This document shows, piece by piece, positions 1-10,728 of a stretch of 64,000 nt of DNA. Under the pieces are notes generated by a model. It was not told the origin of the DNA. It did no database searches and saw only the letters and a list, made by a program, of their open reading frames with translations. Both the position numbers and the translations under genes were made by a program. The first letter of the stretch is position 1. Each line of letters begins with the position of its first letter. Source of the DNA: Amphirosellinia nigrospora (taxonomy: Eukaryota; Ascomycota; Sordariomycetes; Xylariales; Xylariaceae); the NCBI GenBank assembly GCA_004123355.1, contig SCHM01000004.1, positions 4,925,017-4,989,016 of the forward strand, written 5' to 3'.

Positions 1-57
1 GAAACAGTTGTTTCTTATGGACTATAATCGGGCACTGCTGATGTTAATTTGTCGTAG

Positions 58-825
58 TGGGGACCCGAACAAGATGTGCCCAAGCCTGGTCCCGAGATAG
101 CCAGCCTTCCGAGCACAGAAGGTCAACTCTGGGGGCTTTGGTACGCCGTCCTCCACGCCGCAAAGCGTATTCCGTGGACGGATGATGCTCAGCAGAACAA
201 GCTCCTCGATCTCGTTAAGACGTTGAAGGCAAGACCAGACCCCCCCTCCATCTCCCGTGACCGCACCACTGAGGAGGAACTGGATCTGGGAATCGGGGAC
301 GTTGTGGAGCAATCTAAGTATGCTGGGGCCAAGCGTTCGCGAATCGTGGAATGACGCTTGCGGCTACGGCTCCGGCTGGACGGACCCAGAGCAGCAGGCC
401 TGGACGAACGTCAACGCCTTCGTCGCCCGGCTGACGGCGAGCGAGACAGCCGACTTTGACAGCTACGCTGTGTGGGCTTTGAGCGGCGCTCTAGAGGAGG
501 AGATCCAACATAGTTCCCTTCATCACGACGCGTCCGGCCCAACGCAGCTCGGCCTCTTATTGACGGTGGCCTCTGTCTGGATTCAGATTGCTGGGAGGCA
601 TGTGTATAAACGCCACTTGGGCGAGGAGGAATCTGGCCAGGGCGATTTCGAGGTCGACTTGGCCGCACGGGGACCCTGCCTTGGACTCGATCGTCGTTCT
701 CTGACGCCAGATGGAATTTCTGGCGCCGGAGGTTTGCTCAAGAGGCGCAAAACCAAGACTTGTCTGAAAAAGTGAGAGAATTCGCCGCCAAGTCTGCAGA
801 AATTATAGATAGCTTCACTAGATGA
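58..825 (+). pseudogene. DUF3632-family protein, frame-broken and 5'-incomplete
   Basis: The reading frame carries the pattern I associate with the fungal DUF3632 family: QLWGLWYAVLHAAKRIPW near the start, then LKARPDPP, SGTLWSNLSMLGPSVRESWND, AWTNVNAFVARLT, VWALSGALEEE, and a C-terminal RWNFWRRRF block ending at the TGA at 823-825. These blocks lie in different frames. The first runs from 58 to about 280. The second runs from about 276 to about 670. The third returns to the first frame from about 672 to the stop. The second switch falls next to a GGGG run at 669-672. No in-frame ATG precedes the LWYAVLH block, so the 5' end is missing, disrupted or beyond the window. The function of DUF3632 proteins is unknown. 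The gene is either decayed or affected by two single-base sequence errors; the family assignment is fairly firm. Confidence 0.7.
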
Positions 826-984
826 ATGAAGTCATCGCTGTTAAAAGTAGGATTCTATGGGGCCCGTCTTTACCACGCGTGCACCAGTAAGCGTGCCGTG
901 AGCGCCGACGTGGGGCTAGATCGTGGCCACGGCAACACCGCCGGGTTTCAAAGTAGGGTATTTCTGTCGAGCAACTTCGTCGTA

Positions 985-1195
985 ATCGTCAATATAATAA
1001 AAATAAAGCTTGTAATTAACTTAGTACACAAAATATAAATATTAACTAAAAGCTTTTTAAGTTAAAAGTAAAAAAGCTTAAGTTTTTTATTTACTCGTTA
1101 ATTTTAATAGCTAGAAATTACTCATATACGTTCTAGTATTCTATCTGTAGCTCTTATACATGCATAAATATCTACAAAGAGCATTCTAAGGTAAA
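985..1195. repeat. short AT-rich patch with RIP-like composition
   Basis: About 200 bp between two genes changes abruptly to A/T-dominated sequence, with residual AAGCTT and AGCT-type words resembling those of the large island downstream. No ORF or known repeat end was recognised. It may be a small mutated repeat relic or simply an AT-rich intergenic stretch. Confidence 0.4.
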
Positions 1196-1218
1196 CGGGA
1201 CCTTAAGTGCCTAGCACA

Positions 1219-2524
1219 TTACAGCTTTGCCTTCTCCATGTCGCTAGTTATAGGTTGCCGCCGGATAATGCCATCCTGATACATGGACGCAACGTGGATA
1301 CCCCGCGGGCTCCAGATCTTACTATGAATAATGCCCCTCCCAGCCTGCAAGCGCGGGAAGCACGCCTCCTGAACCCACCACTGGTCGTCGCCCTCGGTGT
1401 ACGTCATGACGGCCTCTTCGGCGTTGACGTGGACGACGAAAGAGTAGCTGAGGCTCGCGGCACGCGCCAAGTTGTGCCCGAAGCCGGCGTGGTCGCCGAT
1501 CATGAGCAGCCCATTGCGATCGGCGCCGTAGGCGTGAGCGCAGATATGCGCGTCTGGACCGCCAATCGCAAGTCTTCCATCTCCATCTTTACTGTCTCCT
1601 TCCACATTGTCTGGTGTTTTGGATGGAAGAGGCGCCAGAAGCCGATATAAGATGAGTTCGCGCCGCTCGTGGAACGGGCGGCCAGCGTTATACGCGCTCA
1701 TGTCCACCTTGCGCATGTCGAGACACGGAAACAACCCAATAGCCTGGCGTGCGCCCGGTATCGCTTCGAGGGCTGCCTTGACGTCCGAGATGGGAGCCGG
1801 ATCCCATTCCATCGGCCGCCGGGAGTTCAGAATGTCGGCAAATCTTTCCTGCGCCGACTCCTCCTGCGTGTCGGACTGCGAAATGCCGCTTGGTCTGAAG
1901 GAAATTATAGCGCTGAAGCAGACCGGGCCTGGTAGTAGGTCTGCGTCAGCGATAGGGTAGTGGTCTCCTTCCGGGTTTGTGCTCGGCGACGCGGGCTGGT
2001 ACGCCGACACTAGGAGGTTGGGGAACGAGGCGTTAGAGGCCAGGTTCGTCACCTCGTAGATGTAGGGACGATCACTGAGTCCGGCTTCTGAAAAGAAACC
2101 ATGTATTGTCTGCCGAGTTGTTAGTTTCTGTTCTCCTCTTCCTAGCAAATTCCTGAAGCTGGCAACACATAGTGCCTCACGGCACACCGCTACAAGCCGG
2201 AGCGCTTACGTGGATGCCGAATGTCTTTTCCCGGCCGTTATTACTTGCTGCTCCCTGCGCAGCTTTCAACGACAAGGAAGCGGCCAGACTAGCTTGGCTG
2301 TACACATGGCCGCCATATGCACCTGGTCTGAAACTGCCGACACCTCGCTTCCCTGCGAGCGCGATGAACTCGTGACCGGTGAGCCATGCTTTACGCCGGC
2401 TCATGTAACGCTTGATAATCTGCCCATCTACGAGCTTGTCTGGTAGCGATGTCAGGCTCAGGGCCTCTTGACATGTGAGCCGGCCATGTCCTTTCCTCAC
2501 GTCCTCGACCGACGGGAGCGTCAT
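1219..2524 (-). CDS. acyl-CoA thioesterase (TesB/ACOT8-like, double hotdog), probably peroxisomal
   Basis: Two exons on the minus strand: 2210-2524 and 1219-2109. They are separated by a 100-bp intron (2110-2209; GTAAGC donor, CTAAC branch-like box, CAG acceptor). The joined protein is 401 aa, in the normal range for fungal TesB-type enzymes. The first hotdog holds PGAYGGHVYSQASLAAS and, across the splice, GIHTIHGFFSEAGLSDRPYIYEV. The second holds ADRNGLLMIGDHAGFGHNLARAASLSY and a closing SKIWSPRGIHVASMYQDGIIR block. Enzymes of this family hydrolyse acyl-CoA to free acid and CoA, often in the peroxisome during fatty acid breakdown. The protein ends in AKL, a recognised variant of the PTS1 peroxisomal signal (S/A/C-K/R/H-L), which supports that location. 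It is the only clear gene here with no visible frame break. Start chosen at the ATG opening the exon-1 frame; a residue stretch before PGAYGG is less family-like, so a small further intron is possible. Confidence 0.88.
2110..2209 (-). other. intron of the acyl-CoA thioesterase gene
   Basis: On the minus strand it opens GTAAGC, has CTAAC about 10 bases before the end, and closes with CGGCAG. Splicing restores GIH-TIHGFF in phase 0, matching the family. Confidence 0.85.
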
Positions 2525-3052
2525 CTCTGTCCTGTACGTAGCATCTGGGTTGATAAAACGTGATGACCTGATAAACTAACTCAGGAAATTGATCCTAGAT
2601 CTTGCGTTGAGTTATCTTAGTCTTTGTTAAGAGGTATATCACTCTTTCGAGATTAGTATCTGGGCATAGTTTGTTGGTTTGCGAGATCTTGGAACCGGGG
2701 TCCGCGGAGGCTGGGGTCTGGGGATAGCACTTTACCCTATTGGGAAAATACCGAGGCCCAGTACCTTGTTCCCCTCTACTACGTACTATTGTTGCTAAGG
2801 AGCTTACTGTGCACTGCGAAGCCGGCTGTGCCCATTATATGTAAGTGCAAAATAGATGTATTTTCAATATTTAACTGACATATTTTTTCTAGTCTCTCCT
2901 TGTATATGATTTGGGCTGCGTGCAGGCTTTAGGCTATCGGTATAAATTTCAAATTGTGTCTATCCATTCTATCTTCGTCTATTCGATATCTCTGTGGGGC
3001 TATAATGCGATTCGCCTGCCCAGTACGTCACGATCGTGATCGTCAACAGGCA
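2525..3052. promoter_or_regulatory. intergenic: thioesterase 5' region and transporter 3' region
   Basis: This stretch lies between the start of the thioesterase and the stop of the transporter, both on the minus strand. It should hold the thioesterase promoter and the transporter 3' UTR. I see no gene, repeat or clear motif. Confidence 0.5.
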
Positions 3053-5283
3053 TTAGGATACTTTGGGCTCAGTGCTTCCTATTGGCACGGCATGTTCGTG
3101 ACTGACCGCAACTTTCTTTTTCTCCGCCTCTAACATTTCTAGCTTTTCTTTTCTCCACCTTGGTCCATGTTTAACAATAATCCAAAGAACGGGAGACGGT
3201 ACCGTGAAGAGAAGGGCAAGCAGTGTATAAGCCCAGCCTCGGCCTATTCCCCTGATAATAGGCTCGATGGCGGCTGTTGCAGCGGCACCTGACAAGCAAC
3301 GGAGAAGATTATTTGCCGCGGTGGCCGTCGCCGGAGCCCCGGGATAGCAGTCGACAACTAAGAGGTTCATAATCTGGAATGGCCATGTCACGCATAGGCC
3401 GATGAAGAACGATAAAACCAAAGGCACTGCGACGCTGACTTGGCGCTCTAGAGCCCACCCATAACCAATACAGGCTGCTGACCCTATGAAAATAAGCGGG
3501 AAAATCAACTGTATGCGTGCCTTCTCGACGGGAAAATTTGCAACTGCGGCGAACTTCGTCAGCGAATGACTAGACTGTCGCTAGTGTGGGATTATGCTCG
3601 AAACTCATAGGGAGTGTAAGACTGCGACATGATTGCTTACTGTCATTTCCTCGTTTGCGGTCGATCGTAACACCCATCTTTCTTGCGATTCTTCGGAAAT
3701 TCCAGTCGGCCACGAACCCTCCGCCTATAGATGCGATTGTTGTCGCACCTCCGATTGGAAGGTAGAGTAAGCCGAGTATTAACTCGTCGTAACCGTAAAT
3801 TTGTTGAAATTGAGTAGCTAAGGTAGCTGTTACTGTAGAGAACCCAACGAATAAAGTGGCATTATAGAGCAAAATCATAGCCATGCTGTTCAAAAAAGGA
3901 GAGTCAGTCAGACCACTATTCAAATTCCAAAGGGACGAGATGGGTAAAGTAAACGAGGAAATCCATACTTCTTATGGCGTAGCACCTTTAGTTATTAAGA
4001 GGATTGGGTTCGTATTTTCTGCTTCGTATGATCCGTTGATCGTGTCGTGCTTTGGTTACGGAATCGCAAGTAATCAACAAGTGTCATATTCCACCCCTGA
4101 GGCGGAATCGATCCATTGCCTACAACCTTACGCGCCGTTTCTGGTACAGTTAAAGTGTACTGTAGCACTAAAGGTTAACCATGAAAACCGAAATGAGTAT
4201 TGCAAGTCAAAACCCAAGCCCAAGAGGCAGCCGCCTGGTTTCGCAGCGACCAAAAACTGACGACAGGGTGTCAAAGGATACTCACAGGGATTAGCCAAAC
4301 CACCGTTAGTATGATCAAAAACCAGAATATCCAAGGCCAGCCAAGGTATGCGTTCAACAGTCCACCCTATAAATTATTAGTGACATTCGTTCATGCTTTT
4401 GGTTGGGTCTGCTTCTGTGTAAACGAAGCCTATCAAACATACTATAACCAGGTTAGTGTGAGCCCCAAGTTGGAGAATCCGAACCGGATCGGAATTTAAA
4501 GATGTAACATACCAATAACAGGTCCGACAGCTGGACCAATGGTAATGCCAGAACCAACAATTCCCATCCATTTACCCCTTTCAGAGCTCGGAGCGATGTC
4601 CGCCACCACTGCATAGACTAAAGCGATAGTCCCACTGCTTCCGCCACTCTGTAACATGCGTAGAACAAGGAGCGCAGCATAATTTCTTTGCAGGGCCAAA
4701 CCAACATTGGCGCCGATGTAGATGATGAATGCAATAATGAAAGTAGGTCTTCTCCCAGCTATATCGCCAAAATCACCAAATATAGTTGGGGCGAGAGCTT
4801 GAAGAATCATATAAGTTGTTAATGTGAGGTTGATTTGATCCACGGTCACCCCTAAGTCATGTGCCAAAGTTGGAATGGCAGGGAAGTACTACAACACTTG
4901 GAGTCAGTTTTTACCATCTGGAGTAGGACTTGTCAGGGTTTTCAAACAGTTTGGATACTAGGCTCAAAATAGAAGCCTAATTCTCCAAAAAGCCAGACAA
5001 CAGAAAATCGTCCGGGGGTTACGCACCACGTTGGCAGTTATGGGAGATATGAATGCTGCGATACAATTCATAGCAACAATCCACCTCTTCATGCCTGGCG
5101 AGAAAACGCTGTAAGGGGGCCGCTCGAAACTCGTGACAGGGTATTCTCGAGGTCCCGGGCTTCATCCTCGCTGGTGATTCCGCTTCCGGCCTCATCTTGG
5201 AGGTCAAATTCAGAATCATGGCTATTTTCCTTTGGCTCATGTGTTTCGGCCGTTGGTGGCGGTGAATCTGTTATTAGTGTCAT
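3053..5283 (-). pseudogene. DHA1-type major facilitator (drug:H+ antiporter-like) transporter, frame-broken
   Basis: Exons read leftwards from ATG at 5283: 5027-5283, 4513-4888, 4286-4366, about 4015-4159, 3641 to about 3900, and 3053-3543. Introns at 4889-5026, 4160-4285 and 3544-3640 have good GT-AG borders. Hallmarks include ITANVYFPAIPTLAHDLGV, motif A in GDFGDIAGRRPTF, motif C-like GSGITIGPAVGPVIG, GGLLNAYLGWPWIFWFLII, RKVVGNGSIPPQGWNMTL and RKMGVTIDRKRGND. The family is the fungal Qdr/Aqr1-like DHA1 group, 12-helix plasma-membrane exporters of drugs or small acids. Breaks: one base short in the C run at about 5114-5118 (before the first helix); a one-base mismatch of phase at the 4366 exon start (G run); and lost frame plus stops after KIRTQ near 4020-3925. 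The last region is not explained by one base and looks like real decay. Either a pseudogene, or a poorly sequenced gene. Confidence 0.8.
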
Positions 5284-6243
5284 TTTGCTTGGGGTGTGCG
5301 ATAGGGTATCTAGGAAGGCCACATTCTTGGCGCTGTCCTATTTATGTAGATACACGATGGAAGAGATAGTGAACTAGAAAAGAAGAAGCCGTAAACATCC
5401 TCAACGAGTTGCATCGAAGGGAGCCTCTGCGAACGACATCGGCATTACACGAAGACGCGATGAGCGGGTCAGGCGGTTATACGAGGCCTGCCGTCATCGG
5501 CCGGCAGTTATTTCCGGGCGGTCACCGACAACCCCTTCGGATGTCCTACCCGTGTCGGAGCCCATCATAGGACCAGAGTTTAGTCACCGTCTGTTAAAAC
5601 CGGGCCGAGCCAACCAGATTCGGCGGCCTGCAATAAACTGCTTTGTCACCTAACCGCCAGGACAGCTGTATTTTGACCAACAAGGTCCCCAGGGGCGATG
5701 ATTGACGTCGGTCTTTCCCCGACATTTTTATACGCGAGACAGAAATTCATGATTGGAGTTTTAGTAATGTCGTGATGATGACTTATTATTGGCTATGAGC
5801 AGGTGCGATGAGCTGAGTGACATGGTGGTGATGGTTGTCTTGCATAGATTAATTCATGTCAAACGCTCCAGGTGCAGTAGGGTAGGTAGTGGCCGATAAG
5901 AATGACGGACCGTGCCGAGATAAGGTTCATGTACGTCATGTAGGCACGCGACATAACGCCCCATAAATCAGCCACGATTCAACCGCCACAACTCACCAGC
6001 CACAGCCCTCTCGGTAGGCCCCTGTAGGTTAGGTACGTCCCTTTATGACCTTTATGACAAGGGCAGAGTGGCATGAAGTCACGCCAAGCATCTAGCATCT
6101 TGGAAATGGGTATCGTTTTGAGAAAGCTGTCTAGTTTCACGGCCTATGGACAATGATGTTTACTGCCAATTTGGCGACGCCTCTTCGATGAATGTGGGCG
6201 ACTCTTCTTATATGTTCATTAGCCTCGCACCCGCAACCGCAAC
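5284..6243. promoter_or_regulatory. divergent intergenic region between transporter and SNARE genes
   Basis: The transporter (-) and the SNARE (+) start at opposite ends, so this ~960 bp should hold both promoters. A short inverted repeat (CTGCCG ... CGGCAG, about 5490-5509) is visible. No coding signal or RNA gene was recognised. Confidence 0.5.
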
Positions 6244-7428
6244 ATGACGGATATCACCCCGGCCTTCAATGGCCTCCTGAAGCAGCACGAAGCTCCCTCT
6301 ACAAGAGGCAGCTTCAGCGTGGATAACCTCGAAGACTTCCTAAAGGAAGCCTACAGAATAGTCAGTGCCTGCAGCCTGGATGGGCTAGTCTTTCGAGGTT
6401 ATTGACTCGGGTCAATCTAGAACTCTCATATTGCTTCGCTTCATGCCGACCTTAGGAATATCCGACAGTCCTACCTCTCCACGGCGCAGCCGCGGAAGAC
6501 GCTCATCCCATCAGCGCACCAACGTCAGTCTGCAAGGCCCCTGTCCGACCGCGAGCGCGAGGAAATCGATGCAAATGCGAAGAAGATGCTACGAGAGCTC
6601 AACGCGAGCATACGGAGGCTCGCCGACATAGAACAAGCGCGAGCTGACATCGAGGGCAAGGTCATACAGAAGAAGTTTGTCCGCGGACTAGGGGCACTGG
6701 GTGCTTGGGCCTCGGGCGGCGCGCCACCGGCAAGTCGCCCGAGCATTCCACGGCAGAAGACCGGGCTAAAACGATAAGCACACACCGCGATGGGGTGCTG
6801 TGGCTCCTGCGACACCGTCTGCAAGAGTGCGTCAAGACGCAGCAGGAATATGAGATCCGTCATGCGAGAGATGGAGAAGAGCCGGAGTGTTCCTAGCCAA
6901 AGCGCGTGGCCAGGATATTGCCTCTGTACACAACGTAGCGACGCTTATAGAACCACCCGGAACCACTACGCACAGGCGGGTTGGAAGCAGTCAGACGCTG
7001 CCCCGAGATCCGGAACTGGGTCATGATGCAACAAATGATTTGACGCCGGAACAGATTCAGATGTTCGAGAGGGAGAACCAAGATATGCTGAAGCACTACG
7101 AAAGCACCTTGGATCAGGTCAGGTACGTAAATACTGGGAACACTATAACGCACACCCCTGGGCGTCTGATATTAACAAACAACTTAGAACGGCAGAGAAA
7201 TCATTGTTGGAAATCTCCGAGCTACAGACCCAACTCATCGACACGCTCACGACACAGTCGGCTGGAATCGAACAGCTCGTGGCCGACTCGGACGCCACAG
7301 CAGGGAATGTGCAAGGAGGCAACAGGCAGCTTACACAGGCAACCAAAAAGGCGAGCCCAGCTAAATACACGTTCTTTGCGACGTGTGGACTCTGCGCATT
7401 TTTGATAGCATGGGATCTGATAATATAA
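6244..7428 (+). CDS. UFE1: ER SNARE Ufe1 / syntaxin-18, with apparent frame breaks
   Basis: Three exons: 6244-6360, 6421-7122 and 7188-7428, with introns of 60 bp (GTCAGT...CTAG) and 65 bp (GTACGT...TTAG). The product would be about 352 aa. The N-terminus MTDITPAFNGLLKQHEAPS and LEDFLKEAYRI-NSHIASLHADLRNIRQSYL match the syntaxin-18 N-terminal domain. The C-terminal SNARE motif runs from LTPEQIQMFERENQDMLKHY through LLEISELQTQLIDTL to AGNVQGGNRQL. A single tail anchor follows (YTFFATCGLCAFLIAWDLII) at the extreme C-terminus. This t-SNARE acts at the ER in retrograde Golgi-to-ER fusion. The middle exon changes frame three times: near 6720-6730, near 6853 and near 6891. The residues on each side stay family-like (GLGALGAWASGG, TGKSPEH, HRDGVLWLLRHRLQE, MREMEKSRSV, LAKARGQDIASVHNV). 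Because the yeast gene is essential, sequence error is more likely than loss, unless another copy exists. Confidence 0.85.
6361..6420 (+). other. intron 1 of the Ufe1/syntaxin-18 gene
   Basis: 60 bp, GTCAGT donor and CAATCTAG acceptor; splicing is in phase 0 and joins EAYRI to NSHIASLH as expected for the family. Confidence 0.8.
7123..7187 (+). other. intron 2 of the Ufe1/syntaxin-18 gene
   Basis: 65 bp, GTACGT donor and AACTTAG acceptor; joins DQVR to TAEKSLLEISE inside the SNARE region. Confidence 0.85.
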
Positions 7429-8705
7429 TAATCTGAGATCTTCTTACCATGTGACAGGCCTAAGATGAGATGTGTTTCCCAATGTTGTCTAGATAATAAT
7501 CGCCGCCATCCGGCTTCGCGCGCGCAGGCAGCGTGATGGTAAGGGCCAGTTATCAATTGTGCGATCACATGCTCTCAACAGCCGCTATAAAGATTATGGT
7601 ATGGTGTAGATGGGCTCGATTAGGCTAGATAGTCATCTGGTCGAATTAGTAGTTGGGAGGGCGATGACGAAACGGACCTCGGCTTGAAGACGAAAATCAC
7701 ACTTGAGATACGGATAAAGAATGGACTCTCGATAAAAGTTGGGTCCACCATCCAGTGTCTATGAGGTTTATTAGCAAGAAGCCCGGCTCACACATTATCA
7801 TCCTACTTTAACTCCCTCCCTTGCAACATCCAAGTCTATTTTAACCATTTCATTTACTTGTATCATCATTGTTTCTGACCAAAGAAAAGGTCTCTTGTAC
7901 TTATCCGGTAAGCCGAGCTTTTGCTACCTATATACCCTTTTAGGTAGTAACTATCTGTTGCTAGTTGCGCATCACAAGAGCACCAACCGACTAACGCCGG
8001 ATTTACTCCGTGTGTATTACAGTAAAGTTGTCGAGGTAAATAATTCAGTATCTGACTAATGGGTTTTCATCGGTCGGACAAGAGATGAAAACAACTCATT
8101 CTAACCAATACAGTCATTGTAGAGGCATTTTGAATACCTGCTCTATACGGCTTCATTCAGAGTTGGTAAACAACTGGTATTTTCAAGCTAAGGTAGCCCA
8201 TTCTCCGAACATACCCGCCAATATCCCTCCAGCCGCCTGGAGCTTCTGTTGCGTCAGAGACAGAGACATCGGCCCACCGGAAACCAGGCGCTGTTTTATT
8301 CCTTCTAAACCTATCACATCCACTGTAATCGAGCTGACTAGAGCGCTAACTAGGTCAGCCCACGTCGAAAGACACACCCCACCCCCGTGCATCGTGCATC
8401 CGCGTGTCGCAATCACTCCATCCGACCGGTGGAACGAGGCCGTTAGAACCACCCCGGTCAGCCCGGCCCACCTGCCGATGTAATGTGCTATTGACTGCAA
8501 ATGAAACTGCTTGACTTGACTGACTGGCTGTGCTACATACAGTACAGTGGTATCGATATCCAGAGTCTAGGGAGGGATAGCCCCGGGCACAGCACCCCGC
8601 CGTGATATAATTACCTAGATTTAATTTCCTCACTGATCACCATGCCCCTCCACCCTTCTTCACCACACTCAGTCTGTCGCGAGAGTCCAATCTCTAGTCA
8701 ACCAA
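7429..8705. promoter_or_regulatory. intergenic region upstream of the aminotransferase
   Basis: About 1.3 kb between two plus-strand genes, holding the SNARE 3' UTR and the aminotransferase promoter and leader. The last ~70 bases before the start are C/T-rich (8640-8690), typical of ascomycete leaders. ORFs here have no recognisable family and overlap on both strands; I take them as chance. Confidence 0.5.
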
Positions 8706-10157
8706 ATGTCGCCGCCCTCAGCAACCAGCTTCTCTGCCGAGGTCGTACCTCAGGCGCCCGAAGATCCCCTGTTTGGTCTTATACGCGCTTTCAAGGCTGA
8801 TGAGTATCCCACCAAGGTCGATGTGGTATGTTTCGCTCCGTGGGGTTGTCAGTGTACGAGTCGGGTTAGCAGTAACTTACCCAACCTGCTTGTAGAGCGT
8901 CGGCGCCTATCGTGACAACAACGCAAAGCCATGGGTGCTGCCGGTCGTCAAAAAGGTATGTGTTTTTATGTCCCTTGTAATTGGCAATTCTGCCTGCACC
9001 ATTTCATTCCATAGTTGATTCTAGTCAACCAATTGTCCTGGCCTCCACCATGACACACCTCGCTCACCGCTCCCACTACCACCACAGGCAGATGAGATCT
9101 TGCGCAATGACCCCAATCTCGATCACGAATACGCACCTATCGCCGGTATCGCCTCCTTTACAAGCAAGGCCGCTGAGCTTATCCTGAGCCCCGAATCGCC
9201 TGCCATCAAGGAGAAGCGCGTCACCTCTGTGCAGACCATCTCCGGCACCGGCGCCGTCCATCTTGGCGCTCTATTCCTCGCCCGCTTCTTCCCCGGCACC
9301 AAGAAGGTGTACGTCTCCAACCCGACGTGGGTCAACCACAACCAGATCTTCTCCAATGTCGGCGTGCCCGTCGCCCAATACCCCTACTTCTCCAAGGAGA
9401 CGAAGGGTCTGGACTTTGATGGCATGAAGGCCGCCATCGCCGAAGCCCCAGAGCGGTCCGTCATTCTCCTGCATGCCTGCGCCCACAACCCGACTGGCGT
9501 CGATCCCACCCTGGACCAGTGGAAGGAGATTGCCACCGTTATAAGGGAGAAGAATCACTTCCCCTTTTTCGATACCGCGTACCAGGGCTTTGCGTCGGGG
9601 ATCTGGCCAAGGACAACGCCGCCGTCCGTTACTTCGTCGAACAAGGCTTTGAGCTTGTCATAGCGCAAAGTTTCGCCAAGAACTTCGGCCTGTACGGTGA
9701 GCGGGCCGGCTGTTTCCACTTTGTTACCGGTCCAGCGGCCGATGCAACCGAGACAACCACCCGTGTTGCCTCCCAGCTAGCTATTCTCCAGCGGTCTGAG
9801 ATTTCGAACCCGCCTTTATACGGCGCTCGAATCGTCAGCACGGTGCTAAATGACCCCAAGCTTTTTGCTGAGTGGGAGGAGAATCTCCGCACCATGGCTG
9901 GCCGAATCATCGAGATGCGCAAGGCGTTACGCGCAAAGCTTGAGGAGCTCGGCACGCCAGGCATCTGGAACCACATTACTGACCAGATTGGCATGTTTAG
10001 CTTCACTGGGCTCACTGAGGCGCAAGCCTTGAAGATCCGGGAAGAGGCTCATGTGTACATGACCAAGAACGGCCGCATTAGCATGGCAGGTTTGAACACT
10101 AACAACATAGATTACTTCGCAAAAGCGATAGACAAAGTCGTTCGTGAGGTCAAGTAA
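8706..10157 (+). CDS. aspartate aminotransferase, cytosolic type, with one apparent frame break
   Basis: Three exons: 8706-8825, 8896-8955 and 9088-10157. Introns are 70 bp (GTATGT...TGTAG) and 132 bp (GTATGT...CACAG), both in phase 0. The product is about 416 aa, the usual length. It starts MSPPSATSFSAEVVPQAPEDPLFGL with no mitochondrial presequence, so cytosolic or peroxisomal action is likely. Class I aminotransferase marks include VGAYRDNNAKPWVLPVVKKA, SGTGAVHLGA, NPTWVNHNQIF, HACAHNPTGVDP, FFDTAYQGFASG and the PLP-lysine block QSFAKNFGLYGERAG (Lys near residue 256). The enzyme interconverts aspartate and 2-oxoglutarate with oxaloacetate and glutamate, as in the malate-aspartate shuttle. 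The frame breaks once at the GGGG run 9597-9600: FASG must continue as DLAKDNAAVRYFVEQGFELV one frame away. A one-base homopolymer undercall is the simplest reading. Confidence 0.92.
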
Positions 10158-10728
10158 GAACCAAAATGAGCACCTGACGTTATAACATCTCGATGGGGAT
10201 AGCCTCAGCCCTCTCAGCTCGTTTCCTCATCAGGGTCAAGTCCCACTTAGTTGCAGACAGGTCTAGACTACTTTGGCGTACGGGCAGGACAAAATGGACG
10301 CGCTGGAGGTTGTCTATGTGTGTATTGATATTGGTATGAATTGATGAATTGGGGTAGACCTTTCAACTCTTCCTCTTGGCTACTCTGCCATGTCTTCCCA
10401 CAACTGTCTGCAGTTATTATGCATCCTACGAAAACAAGCAAATGTCTCTGCTAGATACGCTCAACACTTCAGGCCTTCGATTCTGGACGTGAAGTAACAT
10501 GTCTAGAAGCACAGGCAGAGGCGAGAAACATAAGCCACACACCCCACATAAGACATAGAATTACAAAGCCATTGACATCGTCATGTGAGTATTATTGGTA
10601 CGTCAAACGAACACGTCCAAGATAGCCTTGGATTCATATTTGTGGTCCGTACATTGCCCACCTTGACTGGTGCTATTCACTTCATATTTTTTCCCTTTCT
10701 CATCACTCATTTTATTCAAGCCATCACT
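10158..10728. other. convergent 3' intergenic region
   Basis: The aminotransferase (+) and the deacetylase (-) converge here. It should carry both terminator and polyadenylation regions. No gene or repeat seen. Confidence 0.5.

Noticed and set aside
826-1038. 70-codon ORF after the DUF3632 stop
   Set aside because: Runs into the AT-rich patch and has no recognisable features.
8085-8500. Overlapping ORFs on both strands upstream of the aminotransferase
   Set aside because: No family resemblance, no splice context; probably chance in promoter DNA.
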